Made by a program: the position numbers and the translations under genes | NCBI RefSeq assembly: GCF_007993755.1 | Contig: NZ_CP042467.1 | Location: 3,558,001 to 3,622,000, forward strand | Source of the DNA: Microvenator marinus | GTDB lineage: Bacteria > Myxococcota_A > Bradymonadia > Bradymonadales > Bradymonadaceae | Direction: 5' to 3' | Length of the DNA stretch: 64,000 bases | In this document: positions 26,349 to 35,481 of the stretch, in pieces | How the letters are laid out: each line of letters starts with the position of its first letter | Numbering within the stretch: position 1 is the stretch's first letter | Notes under the pieces: model-generated | What the model was told of the DNA's origin: nothing | What the model saw: only the letters and a program-made list of their open reading frames with translations | The model's database searches: none

Positions 26349-28460
26349 TTGAGGTCTATCAGGTGGGACATACGGCTAGTGGCGACGTCTGCGGCCTTCG
26401 TGATTATCGCTTTCTTCGCTGGCGCGGGAGCATCGTGGCCGGCCTTTCAACTCCTCGCGATGGGGCTATTGCTCTACCAACTCCCGGGGCTGGTCACAGA
26501 CCTGATTGGGGCGGTGCTTGAGCCGCCAGAAAAGCCCTGGTTCGGTTGGGTTGCGGGGTTGAGCCTTGGGAGCATTCCAGCTGCCATGGCGGTGGTGCAG
26601 CTCGGCTCATTTAGCCCTGCGCTGAGTGTTGGTCTCGGGGCAGCTGGCCTCGTCGGTGGTGGCCTCTTGGGGTTCATCATCTCCAAGTTCGGCACTCGCC
26701 TCGGTCTCGACCGCTGGGCCTTTGTCTGGGCATCACTCCAATCACTCGCCCTCTTCGTTCTGGTTCACTTGCAAGAGGAGACTATTTCGGGCCTTCAGGC
26801 TGATACTCTCAAGGTTCGCCTAGGTGCCTATGTAGGTACTTCTTGTCTGCTAGTTTTGCTCGCGATTTTGGGTGCCTTGCGGATTGGTGCAATACGTAAC
26901 CCTCAACGCTCTAGACTTGTAAGTGTAGTTGGGTTGGTGGTGGGTGGTTTGGTCGGATTCGGCCTGCTCTATGCTGACCAAAACTACTATGCGGGTCAGT
27001 ACTTCTGGTACCACGTGCTCCTCCTGATGGGCGGAGCCATGGCCATGGAGACCTCATTCACACTGCTCCTTACGTGGGTACGCTCTAGAGCACTTGTGCG
27101 TAGTGTGGCACTGACATTCATCGGATTGTTAGGACTGGTCGCCATTGCTCTTTCTGGACAATCCGCCAACACTATTAAGGCCCGAAGCCAGGTTGAGTCA
27201 CTCCCCTCAGGACCCCTTGTGCTCGCCGTGCTGCCCACACCTGGTGATGGGGCGCAAGACAAACATGTTGCAACGCAATATCAGAAGTTTTTTGACTACC
27301 AACCCGAGGTCCGCGAGTACAACATTCTACTCATCACCATAGACACTTTGCGCAATGACTATGTAGGTCCAGAGGCGCCGCATAGCGCCGCGTCGCCCGC
27401 CATGACCGAGCTCGCCCGCACCTCCACGAACTTTACTCAGGCCTTCGCGCCGAGCTCCCATACCGCTGAATCTATGGGGAGCTTCCTCAACGGGCGCTAC
27501 ACCAAGAATCTGAACTGGCGCCTCTGGATCCGCCATAAACGAAAGCTCCACGACCCCGAAACAATCAGCGATGAGCTGCGCGAAGAGATAGGTACCCGAT
27601 ATCGCACCACGCCAGTTCCAGACCCGCCACTTGGTGGCAATCTGGCCCAACGTCTGGAGGCAGAAGGCCTGCACACCATGGCCACCCCCTATCTCGCGAG
27701 TGTGCCGTTCTTCCGAAAGGGCGTAGGCTACGAAAGGGGAATTCAGGACTACAAAGACTATGGGGCGCGCTTTCGAAAAACGCCCTCATCCATGAGCATT
27801 GTCAAGGATACGCTCACGCAAATTGACTCCGCAAAGGGAAAGCAATGGTTTCAGTGGACGCATCTCTACGATCCCCATTCTAGCCAGACGAACAAGAAAC
27901 GTTATGCCAAGCTCGTGCGCCACACAGACGATGCCGTAGCGCACCTATTCAAAGGCCTCAAAGAGCGCGGGCTTTGGGACAAGACCATCATCGTCATCAC
28001 CTCGGATCACGGCGAGCAGTTTGGAGAACATGGCAAAAAGAACCATGGGGTATCACTCTACAATGAGGAGGTCCTTGTGCCTCTGATCATTCGTGTGCCC
28101 GGTGCTTCGGCGCGCACACTGGGAGAGCCCGTGTCCACAGTGGACGCCGTGCCCACCATGGTCTCTCTTGTGGGCGGAGATCTCGAGCATCTCGACGGTG
28201 TCAACCTCGCCCCGTTTATCTTTGAGGGCACCTACACCAAAGACCGTCCGGTGTTCTTGAATCTAACGCGGTACGAGAAGCGCTCCACCAAACCCGCGCA
28301 CCACCAGACTGCCGTGGTCTTTGGCCGGCACAAGTTGATACACAATCGCGAATCGGGCACCTATTTGCTTTTTGATCTGGTGGACGACCCCGCCGAGAAG
28401 ACCAACTTGATTGGGACTTTGCCCCAGACCGAGAGCTACCTACGAGCGTTGACCCACTAA
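26349..28460 (+). CDS. membrane-anchored sulfatase/phosphotransferase-family hydrolase
   Basis: 703 residues from TTG 26349. The first ~270 residues hold about seven hydrophobic helices; the rest is an alkaline-phosphatase-superfamily sulfatase domain: 'NILLITIDTLRNDYVG' (metal Asp pair), 'FAPSSHTAESMGSFLNGRYT' at the catalytic position (Ser/Thr instead of the Cys-x-Pro-x-Arg needed for formylglycine), 'WTHLYDPHS', 'IIVITSDHGEQFGEHG' and 'GRHKLI'. Lack of a formylglycine motif suggests a phosphoglycerol-transferase-like or other phospho-transfer role at the outer face of the inner membrane rather than true sulfate removal. Followed 24 bases later by the LRR lipoprotein gene. Confidence 0.85.
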   Translation: MRSIRWDIRLVATSAAFVIIAFFAGAGASWPAFQLLAMGLLLYQLPGLVTDLIGAVLEPPEKPWFGWVAGLSLGSIPAAMAVVQLGSFSPALSVGLGAAGLVGGGLLGFIISKFGTRLGLDRWAFVWASLQSLALFVLVHLQEETISGLQADTLKVRLGAYVGTSCLLVLLAILGALRIGAIRNPQRSRLVSVVGLVVGGLVGFGLLYADQNYYAGQYFWYHVLLLMGGAMAMETSFTLLLTWVRSRALVRSVALTFIGLLGLVAIALSGQSANTIKARSQVESLPSGPLVLAVLPTPGDGAQDKHVATQYQKFFDYQPEVREYNILLITIDTLRNDYVGPEAPHSAASPAMTELARTSTNFTQAFAPSSHTAESMGSFLNGRYTKNLNWRLWIRHKRKLHDPETISDELREEIGTRYRTTPVPDPPLGGNLAQRLEAEGLHTMATPYLASVPFFRKGVGYERGIQDYKDYGARFRKTPSSMSIVKDTLTQIDSAKGKQWFQWTHLYDPHSSQTNKKRYAKLVRHTDDAVAHLFKGLKERGLWDKTIIVITSDHGEQFGEHGKKNHGVSLYNEEVLVPLIIRVPGASARTLGEPVSTVDAVPTMVSLVGGDLEHLDGVNLAPFIFEGTYTKDRPVFLNLTRYEKRSTKPAHHQTAVVFGRHKLIHNRESGTYLLFDLVDDPAEKTNLIGTLPQTESYLRALTH

Positions 28461-28484
28461 GTTAGAATTTGCCGTGGATTTCCC

Positions 28485-29888
28485 ATGCCCAACCTGAAAC
28501 CCATCTTGCTCGCGCTGGCCGCCACTTTGGCGGCTTGTCAGACTACCCAATCTCCCCGTGGCTCAATGACAGAAGCCTCCGAGCCTACACAGAAGGAGCT
28601 AGCGCCGCGGCTCATTGAAGTTTGTGGTGAACAAGTTTCTACAGCGGCCGATTCCTTAGAGTGCAACGGAGTTGTCGAAAACCTGAACGGACTTGAAGAG
28701 CTCAAGAACCTCAAAAACCTCTCTCTGAGCAGGACCAGCATCACTGATGCGTCAATTGACGACCTCAAAAACCTACCGGCATTGACCACACTGGACCTAA
28801 GCTCCACAAGTGTTGGAGACGCTGCCATCGAGTCACTGGCGAGTCTTGAAGGGGTGCGAAGTGTAGACCTCAAAGCGACGGGATTCACTACGAACGGAAT
28901 CGAGCTCCTCAAAAAAAGGCGGCCCGACCTTGAGATTCAGGCTGATTCTCCGAGTCTCGTTCTATCCAATGCGAACGTCGAGTTCTGGTCTAATGGTGAG
29001 ATTGTGTTCGAGGGCAAATCGGCGAACATCGACACGGGCGAGGTGATGGTTGGCCGCTGGGATATTTCGCGCTGGGGGAACAATACCTACAAGGATACGG
29101 TCGAGGTATTTCAGTTCGACGCGAAGCATAGGGTGATTCACCTCTTCTTGGACGATGCTCGGGGAGACGAGGACCCGCCTCGGCGCCAGATCGTGTACCT
29201 GGTCAATGATGACGCACTCATCAAGATATTCGACGAGCACCTGGGGACGTATGGAGATATGCGTCTGACTTTCCATGGGGATGGCACCGCGAGCTACATC
29301 ACCGACGACTGGACTGCCCACCTCAAATACGGCAACGACGTCCACGAGATAACCATGGGCCTCGATGAAGACTCTCAGGAACTGGTGGTCAAACGCAGAG
29401 TTGCAACTGGCGAGCACATCGATCCTGAGAAACTTGCAGCCTGTCCCTTCGTGTGGGTCAAACAAGGCAACGGCGACTTCAGATTCATGGGTGAGATTCT
29501 GCGGAACTTGCGCGGAAAAGCCGCCTATGCGTCGCAGGAACTCGAGTTGGTCGGGGTTTCAGGCGGTCCTTTGGTCGTACGTTTGACAGAAGAAAAGGAC
29601 GAAATCACCTTCCTTGATGAGCTCTACCTCGAAGCGGATGGTGTTCGTATAGACGCGAGTGAGTGCGAAGGAGAAGGTGCCCCGGTTTGGTGCACCTCGG
29701 ATAGGATCTCCCTGCGGATGGTCCGGGGCGACGTCTTGGAAACCACGTTCCAGGTGCCCCCTAACGCATCAAAAGTAGTACTGCACGCAACAGGCTACTA
29801 TAACCCGCTTTCCGCGAACGCAACGTCGGACACGAGAATCCACAACGCGGCAACGACATTGAACTCGCGGATCTGGGTTTTGCGCTAA
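28485..29888 (+). CDS. lipoprotein with leucine-rich repeats
   Basis: 467 residues. Signal with lipobox TLAAC (Cys18). Residues about 60-150 are leucine-rich repeats of the bacterial 'L..L..L.sLsL..t.i.d' kind (LEELKNLKNLSLSRTSITDA, LPALTTLDLSSTSVGDAAIE). The larger C-terminal part has beta-rich segments with acidic calcium-like loops and no family I recognise. It probably sits in the outer membrane as a binding protein. Only 2 bases separate its stop from the next gene, so both are probably co-translated with the RING/TerD-like protein. Confidence 0.72.
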   Translation: MPNLKPILLALAATLAACQTTQSPRGSMTEASEPTQKELAPRLIEVCGEQVSTAADSLECNGVVENLNGLEELKNLKNLSLSRTSITDASIDDLKNLPALTTLDLSSTSVGDAAIESLASLEGVRSVDLKATGFTTNGIELLKKRRPDLEIQADSPSLVLSNANVEFWSNGEIVFEGKSANIDTGEVMVGRWDISRWGNNTYKDTVEVFQFDAKHRVIHLFLDDARGDEDPPRRQIVYLVNDDALIKIFDEHLGTYGDMRLTFHGDGTASYITDDWTAHLKYGNDVHEITMGLDEDSQELVVKRRVATGEHIDPEKLAACPFVWVKQGNGDFRFMGEILRNLRGKAAYASQELELVGVSGGPLVVRLTEEKDEITFLDELYLEADGVRIDASECEGEGAPVWCTSDRISLRMVRGDVLETTFQVPPNASKVVLHATGYYNPLSANATSDTRIHNAATTLNSRIWVLR

Positions 29889-29890
29889 GC

Positions 29891-32287
29891 ATGCCGTTGC
29901 GCGCGAAGCTGCAGAGTGTACCCGTCGAGCCCCTTGGCGAGCTCCGAAGTTGGCTCTTGGAGCAGCTCTCAGACATTCAGGGTGTGCTAGACCACACGCC
30001 TCTCTTCCGAAAATTTCCGGATGGGGTACCTGCGGATACTTACAGTCTTTGGGTGGACCGTTTCCTGGTCCATTTCTTTCAGAACCCACACCAACCTTGC
30101 TTGTTATGCGGCCAAGACGGCACCACCCACGTATTGAGTCCTTGTGCGCACGTGGTGTGTTCGTTGTGCTTCGATGGCGAAAACTACTCGGGCTGTCCCA
30201 TATGCGGGCAAAAAATCGATTCCGAAACGCCATTCTTGATACCCACGAAACCTCGAAAACGCGGCCATGAAACCGCCCCGCTCAAGGTTCTCCACGTGGG
30301 CTCAGATCTGGCCGCGGAGGCTCGAGCACTCTTTGAGCAGCTCGCTCAGCGAAAGCAGGCGCTATCACCCGATGACCGGCAAGCGCTCGTGATTTTGCTC
30401 GAAGAGTTTGGCCCTGAGGTTCTTGAGTGGATCCCCGAGAAGATTGCGCTGCGCGAGAACATCGCGCAGATCTTCGGCGCGCTCTGTGATTCCCTTGAGT
30501 TGCCTGTTTTTGAGAAAGCGGCCCAGAAACACATGACCACGGCAACAGATGTGTTGAGGTTCATCGCCGCCTACTCGGGGGCTGACCCGTCCCTGCAACC
30601 CGAGGAACGCTTCAGATTGGTGGAGATTAACAACGCTCCAGACGGCTTGATCGCGAAGTTTCTCAAAGTGCTCGGACGCCCCTTGCCTGCTTCTCAAACA
30701 AGGATTCAAGTCACACACAAAGTCTTGCGATTCAGGGTCGCAAAACTTCGACGCCCGCTAAGGCGTGTGTTGTTCAGAATGATGGAGTCACTCGGCGAAG
30801 ACCGTCTGATGGAAGACATGCCACGCTATGCCTCGGCGTGGGTTTGGGTGGGAGAGTTTCTGCATCCCCACGAGTACGCCAAACGCTATCCCGCAGTCGC
30901 CAGGGGCTTCGACGTGGTCCGCAAGAACTCGCCGGCTCCGAAGTCCTTCGCCGCAAGGGTGGAGGCGGCAGCCATCAAGGGAGATATCGCAGAGATGACC
31001 CGACTTCTGGCAAGTCGGCCAGGCGAGTTTGGGCGCCGTTTGGACCATCTCCTGAGACTCGCGGACGCGGGTGAAGAAGACATCGTCTTGAAAGAGCTGG
31101 CGCGTATCGCACCAAGATTTGCCACGCCGCTCTTGGTTCAGCTGAGCGCGCACTTTCGAACTCGGCACACGAGGCTCCCGGTTCGCGTCTATTTTCCTGC
31201 CGGTGCGTCCGTTACGGGTGTCTCTGCTGAGGACAAGCGCACAGTGTTTAGCTCGGAACTCACAGAGCGCCTGGTGGGCATATTCGAGTCCGAGCTATTG
31301 GCACGTTTTGCTGAGCTCAAGGGCCCCAAGGACTGGGTGATCGATGCGAAGATGGCCCAGCACATGGTGCCGTTCAATGAGCGCACGGCGAGCACGGCGA
31401 CGGTGTCATTGAGCCGAGGCTCTAGTCTAGACGTGCCTGAAGGAAAGACCCTGAGACTCTTTTTGCACTGGTGCGAACCCTTCTCCGAAGAGAGAACTGA
31501 CCTCGACCTTTCCGTGGGATTCTACGGTCCAAACTGGGAGTATCTAGACGTCTGTTCCTATTACCAACTACAGGTCCAGAACGTGGCTCGAAGCTCTGGC
31601 GATTTCACGAGCGCACCATTTCCGGACGGGGCAACTGAGTTCGTGGATCTCGATGTGGCTGAGGCCCTAAAGAAAGGGTTTCGGTACGCGGTGATGGTTG
31701 TGAACGCGTACGGTGGGCTTCCTTTTGGTGCCCTTGAGAGAGCGTGGGCTGGCCTGATGCTCCGCGACTCGGACCAGGGCCTTCATTTTGACCCGCGGAC
31801 AGTGGAGCTGAAGTTCGGGCTTCATGGCGGAAACGGCATCTTTGTGCCTTTGGTGGTGGATCTTCAGACCCAGACCATGCACTGGCTGGACCTCTATTCG
31901 GAAGGAAAAATCCAGTTCAACAATGTGCACACATCTAACCAGGCCATTCAGCGAATTTGCCCCGACACCATTGCCTATTTTGGGAGTGGAGCTCGGCCAT
32001 CCATGTTTGAGCTTGGAACGATTCATGCCGCAGCCCGCGCACAATGCGTGTTCATCCGAAGTGGCAAAACATTGCGCAAGTTTGAGCGTGAGCCGTCTGA
32101 ATCCGCGAGTGATTTCCTGAGGCGCCTGCGGAGATTTGAGGGCGGCGAGCCTTGTGATACCACGCCAGACACTCCGGTGGTGGCCCTCCTTGAGCGCGGT
32201 GATCTACCATTGGCCGAAGGCAGCGAGGTCTTCGCGGTCTTTCGTGAGGAGTTCACCCCAACGCTCAAGGCTGCCGACCTACTCTAA
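29891..32287 (+). CDS. MXAN_6230/SCO0854-family RING-finger protein with TerD-like domain
   Basis: 798 residues. Residues about 75-105 make a RING-type zinc finger: CLLC, then 'PCAHVVCSLCF' and 'CPICGQ' (C3HC4-like spacing). A long helical middle follows. Residues about 525-690 carry a TerD-like segment ('LRLFLHWCEPFSEERTDLDL', 'VGFYGPNWEYLDVCSYYQL', 'GFRYAVMVVNAYGG') with the acidic DLDLS/NxY signature of tellurium-resistance/stress proteins. This combination defines a family named after Myxococcus MXAN_6230 and Streptomyces SCO0854. RING fingers in eukaryotes are E3 ligases; whether this protein ligates anything is unknown. Cytosolic. Confidence 0.85.
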   Translation: MPLRAKLQSVPVEPLGELRSWLLEQLSDIQGVLDHTPLFRKFPDGVPADTYSLWVDRFLVHFFQNPHQPCLLCGQDGTTHVLSPCAHVVCSLCFDGENYSGCPICGQKIDSETPFLIPTKPRKRGHETAPLKVLHVGSDLAAEARALFEQLAQRKQALSPDDRQALVILLEEFGPEVLEWIPEKIALRENIAQIFGALCDSLELPVFEKAAQKHMTTATDVLRFIAAYSGADPSLQPEERFRLVEINNAPDGLIAKFLKVLGRPLPASQTRIQVTHKVLRFRVAKLRRPLRRVLFRMMESLGEDRLMEDMPRYASAWVWVGEFLHPHEYAKRYPAVARGFDVVRKNSPAPKSFAARVEAAAIKGDIAEMTRLLASRPGEFGRRLDHLLRLADAGEEDIVLKELARIAPRFATPLLVQLSAHFRTRHTRLPVRVYFPAGASVTGVSAEDKRTVFSSELTERLVGIFESELLARFAELKGPKDWVIDAKMAQHMVPFNERTASTATVSLSRGSSLDVPEGKTLRLFLHWCEPFSEERTDLDLSVGFYGPNWEYLDVCSYYQLQVQNVARSSGDFTSAPFPDGATEFVDLDVAEALKKGFRYAVMVVNAYGGLPFGALERAWAGLMLRDSDQGLHFDPRTVELKFGLHGGNGIFVPLVVDLQTQTMHWLDLYSEGKIQFNNVHTSNQAIQRICPDTIAYFGSGARPSMFELGTIHAAARAQCVFIRSGKTLRKFEREPSESASDFLRRLRRFEGGEPCDTTPDTPVVALLERGDLPLAEGSEVFAVFREEFTPTLKAADLL

Positions 32288-32470
32288 ATTGAGTCGACTT
32301 CTGGGGGTAAAAGTACTTCGCATAGTGGAAGTGGCCGATGCCCAGGCGATACGACGGAATGAAGAGTTGGACCGTCATAGCACTCACTTTTTTTGTTATT
32401 GTTACTTGCCCCTCCATTTTGCGTGCTTAATCTCGATTAATTGAACATGTGTTCAGCAGGCGGTAGGCTA
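32288..32470. other. intergenic region before the CBASS operon
   Basis: 183 bases marking a clear drop in GC. It contains T-rich DNA (CACTTTTTTTGTTATTGTTACTTG) that could end transcription from the RING gene or form part of a promoter. No perfect hairpin or -35/-10 pair stands out. It may be the left edge of an inserted segment. Confidence 0.3.
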
Positions 32471-33832
32471 ATGACGAAGCTCTATGACAAAATTTCGCAA
32501 GCACTCAGAGACAACGAAGGTGTCCTTCGAATCGGTAAACTAAAGGACGCGGTAGACTACCAAAAATCTGTTGATTCATTTCGCCGCGAACTGAAGGCTT
32601 GGACTGAAGCGGATAGTTGCCCAATTCGCTTCGAAGTTAGTGGATACATTGCATATGGCGACACCGATTTTTCGGAATGGTCAAAAAAGCATCGTGGACG
32701 TGGTAAACTCACTGATTACACGGTGTTAAGAGTTTGGTCTAGGGCTGGCGGGCAATGTCAGTTCCCGGGATGTACCAAAGACTTAACCGAGGATCCGCTT
32801 ACGAAGTCGGTGGGAAACTTTGCGCAGATTGCTCACATTGTTGCAGCAAGTCCGGATGGTCCAAGGGGATGCGAGGACCTCTCTCAGCGCTTAGGGGACA
32901 AATTCGAAAACCTAATGCTGCTTTGCTACCCCCATCACCGACTCATTGATACCGATGTCGACCAATATTCGGTTGAGGTTCTCAACGACATGAAACGACG
33001 GCATGAGGACCGACTGGATGCGTTCCTAGCGTCAACTGACGCATATGAGACGCATATGGTTCTGATTTCCGGGGTCATTCGTGGTCAACCGACTCGAATT
33101 GTCCAAGCAGAAGCAGCTCGAGCACTTTCCCCACGTTTTGCCAACAACCGGGTTCTGGAGGTGGATTTGACTAATGCACTTCCAGAAGAAACCGACGATT
33201 TGTATTGGCGAAGTGGGGCGGAGATCCTGAAGAAACGGCTGAGGCAAGCGCTCGAACCGCGACCAAATGAGAGGTTGGATCACCTTTCCGTTTTTGCTCT
33301 GGCGGCAATTCCATTGCTTGTGTTGGCGGGGCGGTTGATTGGAGACAAACGGCGCGCGGAACTCTACCAAAATCAACGTGATTTGAACTCTTGGTCATGG
33401 TTTGAAGAGGTTGAGAGTGCAGACACAACAATCGAACTTGTTAGACCTGAAACCATTGCAAAAGATCGAACCGCTGTTCTAGCGCTTTCGTTCAGCCAAG
33501 ACGTGGACATCGATCAGGTTCGGGCGACAGTGGGTGGCGATATTGACCTCTATGTGATGCGAGCTGCAGAACCCAGTTATAATTGGCTCAAACACAGGGT
33601 TCAATTGGACGCATTTCGCAAAAAATACCTGCAAATTCAGGATGAGCTTGAGCGTAAGTATGGGAAAACTCGCACCCTGCACGTTTTTGCTGCGGTACCT
33701 GCACCCGTCGCCATCGAAATCGGACGAAGTTTACATCCCAAAGTCGCCCCTGAGCTGGTGGTCTACGATTACATCGACGGCCTCTACGTTCGAGGTCTGG
33801 TAATTCCCAAAGATATCAGTTCTGTCCCCTAG
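32471..33832 (+). CDS. cap5: CBASS effector: HNH nuclease fused to SAVED domain (Cap5-like)
   Basis: 453 residues from ATG 32471. An N-terminal ~80-residue part leads to an HNH nuclease: Cys96 and Cys101 (GGQCQFPGC), 'AQIAHIVAASPDGPRG' with His122, then 'ENLMLLCYPHHRLID' with Asn147, Cys152 and His155/156. The C-terminal ~250 residues match a SAVED sensor ('LSVFALAAIPLLVLAGRLIG', 'LALSFSQDVDIDQVRATVGG', 'RTLHVFAAVPAPVAIEIGRS'). Cap5 proteins are activated by a cyclic nucleotide made by the adjacent CD-NTase and degrade DNA, killing or arresting the infected cell. First gene of a four-gene operon; 15 bases to the next. Confidence 0.92.
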   Translation: MTKLYDKISQALRDNEGVLRIGKLKDAVDYQKSVDSFRRELKAWTEADSCPIRFEVSGYIAYGDTDFSEWSKKHRGRGKLTDYTVLRVWSRAGGQCQFPGCTKDLTEDPLTKSVGNFAQIAHIVAASPDGPRGCEDLSQRLGDKFENLMLLCYPHHRLIDTDVDQYSVEVLNDMKRRHEDRLDAFLASTDAYETHMVLISGVIRGQPTRIVQAEAARALSPRFANNRVLEVDLTNALPEETDDLYWRSGAEILKKRLRQALEPRPNERLDHLSVFALAAIPLLVLAGRLIGDKRRAELYQNQRDLNSWSWFEEVESADTTIELVRPETIAKDRTAVLALSFSQDVDIDQVRATVGGDIDLYVMRAAEPSYNWLKHRVQLDAFRKKYLQIQDELERKYGKTRTLHVFAAVPAPVAIEIGRSLHPKVAPELVVYDYIDGLYVRGLVIPKDISSVP

Positions 33833-33847
33833 ATTGCCCGGAGAATC

Positions 33848-34969
33848 ATGTATTTCAACTCAACTACCGCACAACTTGACGATCTCTTGCAGCGGGTGTG
33901 CGAAAACCTACAATTGGCTCCGAGTCTTCACCAGCAGGCTAGCGAAAGGTATGAGTCCATCGCAAAATGGCTGGGTGACGACAAGTGTAAGTTAAACGAA
34001 CTCAATCTGGAAATCTACCCGCAAGGATCATTGGGAATCGGAACCACTGTTCGACCCCAGAAAACACAACAATTCGATCTCGATTTTGTGTGCGAAGTCG
34101 ACCAAGCGGATTGGTTTGCGAACAATCCAATCAATCTTTTGGATGCGGTTGAGAATAGGCTGAAAGAGCATGGAACCTACGCTGAAATGCTGTCGCGGAA
34201 GCCCAGATGTGTGCGATTGCAATACGCCAATGAGTTTCACATGGACATCCTTCCAGGCTTTCGTTCGTCATGCTCGTCAGAGGCGATTTTTGTTCCAGAC
34301 TCGAATCTTGCGGAGTGGGTTTCCAGCAATCCACGGGGTTACAAAAAGTGGTTTAGGTCCCGTAGCCAGATAAGGTTGCATAGGGACGCGAAGATCGAGC
34401 CGTTGGGAGTTTTCGAGTCGGCTGAAAAGAAGAACCCATTGCAGCGAACCGTACAGTTAATAAAGCGTTGGCGAGATATTCACTACAGCGAAGAACTCGA
34501 AATTGCTCCGATTTCCATTGTGCTAACGACACTTGCCGGCCATGGGTATGGCGACCAACAGTCAATCTCACAAGGAGTGATGAGAACCCTTGCGTACATC
34601 AAATCGGAAATCGAAAGAGTCGAAAATGGTGAACGACTGGTCGTCTGCAACCCAACGAATGCAAACGAAGACCTCAGCGAACGATGGGAAACCAACCGTG
34701 ATGCTTATGATGCATTTTGCAGCGGAATCCATGAGTTTCACGATCGGTGGGCACGAGTGCTACGAAAGACACAGACTGAAGCGGTTGAAGAGCTCTCTGA
34801 ACTTTTCGGGGAGAGTGTGACTCATGATTCGCTGAACGAGCAAACAAGGTTGATTGAAGACGCACGAAGCGATGGCAAGCTGAACGTGAACAAGTCCGGC
34901 CTTATCGGTCTTGCAGCTGCGGTAAATGTGCCCGTTCGTAAGAACACTTTTTTCGGCTCAGGAGACTAA
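33848..34969 (+). CDS. CBASS cyclic-oligonucleotide synthase (CD-NTase)
   Basis: 373 residues. Nucleotidyltransferase core: 'IYPQGSLGIGTTVRP' (Gly60-Ser61) followed by 'FDLDFVCEV' (Asp77, Asp79) and the third acid in 'EFHMDILPGF' (Asp133), so the catalytic triad is intact. The helical second half (PLQRTVQLIKRWRDIHY, 'IAPISIVLTTLAGHGY') is of OAS/cGAS-like type. On phage infection such enzymes make a cyclic di- or trinucleotide that activates the neighbouring SAVED effector. The clade and product cannot be decided from sequence alone. It ends 2 bases before the E2-like gene. Confidence 0.92.
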   Translation: MYFNSTTAQLDDLLQRVCENLQLAPSLHQQASERYESIAKWLGDDKCKLNELNLEIYPQGSLGIGTTVRPQKTQQFDLDFVCEVDQADWFANNPINLLDAVENRLKEHGTYAEMLSRKPRCVRLQYANEFHMDILPGFRSSCSSEAIFVPDSNLAEWVSSNPRGYKKWFRSRSQIRLHRDAKIEPLGVFESAEKKNPLQRTVQLIKRWRDIHYSEELEIAPISIVLTTLAGHGYGDQQSISQGVMRTLAYIKSEIERVENGERLVVCNPTNANEDLSERWETNRDAYDAFCSGIHEFHDRWARVLRKTQTEAVEELSELFGESVTHDSLNEQTRLIEDARSDGKLNVNKSGLIGLAAAVNVPVRKNTFFGSGD

Positions 34970-34971
34970 GC

Positions 34972-35481
34972 GTGCCCAAGATCTTTGTTCCAACCCTTAG
35001 CCAAGGCCAACAAAGAATGAGGATGAAGGCGTTATTTCCTTCGTTCAAGTTTGAGCGCGGAGAACGCGGGATTGGTATATGGAAAGGCTCGCTGCAACCA
35101 ACCGTATGGGGCGACAAATACCGAGTTCAAATTTCCTACTCCCCGAAATCCAGCCCATCTGTCGAGGTACTTTCACCGAAGCTAAGGTCTCGACCTGATG
35201 GGGAGAGACCGCCACATCTTTATTCGGGCGAGCGACTGTGCCTTTACTTGCCGAACTCAGGCGAATGGACGCGTCAGATGTTTTTAGCCGACACGATAGT
35301 CCCATGGACCAGCTTGTGGCTCTATTACTACGAAATTTGGTACGTAACTGGAAGTTGGCTGGGAGGCGGTAAACATCCAGTTGCGAAAAGCGAAAAGAAA
35401 GCCCGGCGGGATACCATACGGAAAGAGGGTCGCCGGAAGATCGACCGGGGCAATGGAGAAACACCGAACCATGGAGGATAA
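34972..35481 (+). CDS. E2-like protein of short type II CBASS
   Basis: 169 residues from GTG 34972. The signature 'YSGERLCLYLPNSGEWTRQM' then 'LADTIVPWTSLWLYYYEIWY' and 'TGSWLGGGKHP' is that of the stand-alone bacterial E2 family in short type II CBASS; Cys90 is the expected catalytic cysteine. These E2 proteins prime the CD-NTase through conjugation of its C-terminus. The CD-NTase upstream ends in Gly-Ser-Gly-Asp, roughly compatible with a Gly-type tail. No E1 or JAB peptidase gene is near. Its stop is immediately followed by the ATG of the next gene. Confidence 0.88.
   Translation: MPKIFVPTLSQGQQRMRMKALFPSFKFERGERGIGIWKGSLQPTVWGDKYRVQISYSPKSSPSVEVLSPKLRSRPDGERPPHLYSGERLCLYLPNSGEWTRQMFLADTIVPWTSLWLYYYEIWYVTGSWLGGGKHPVAKSEKKARRDTIRKEGRRKIDRGNGETPNHGG

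Noticed and set aside
34972-35481. Full type II CBASS with E1-E2 (Cap2) and JAB (Cap3)
   Set aside because: The protein is too short for an E1 domain and no JAB motif is found in the fourth gene, so it is the short E2-only kind.
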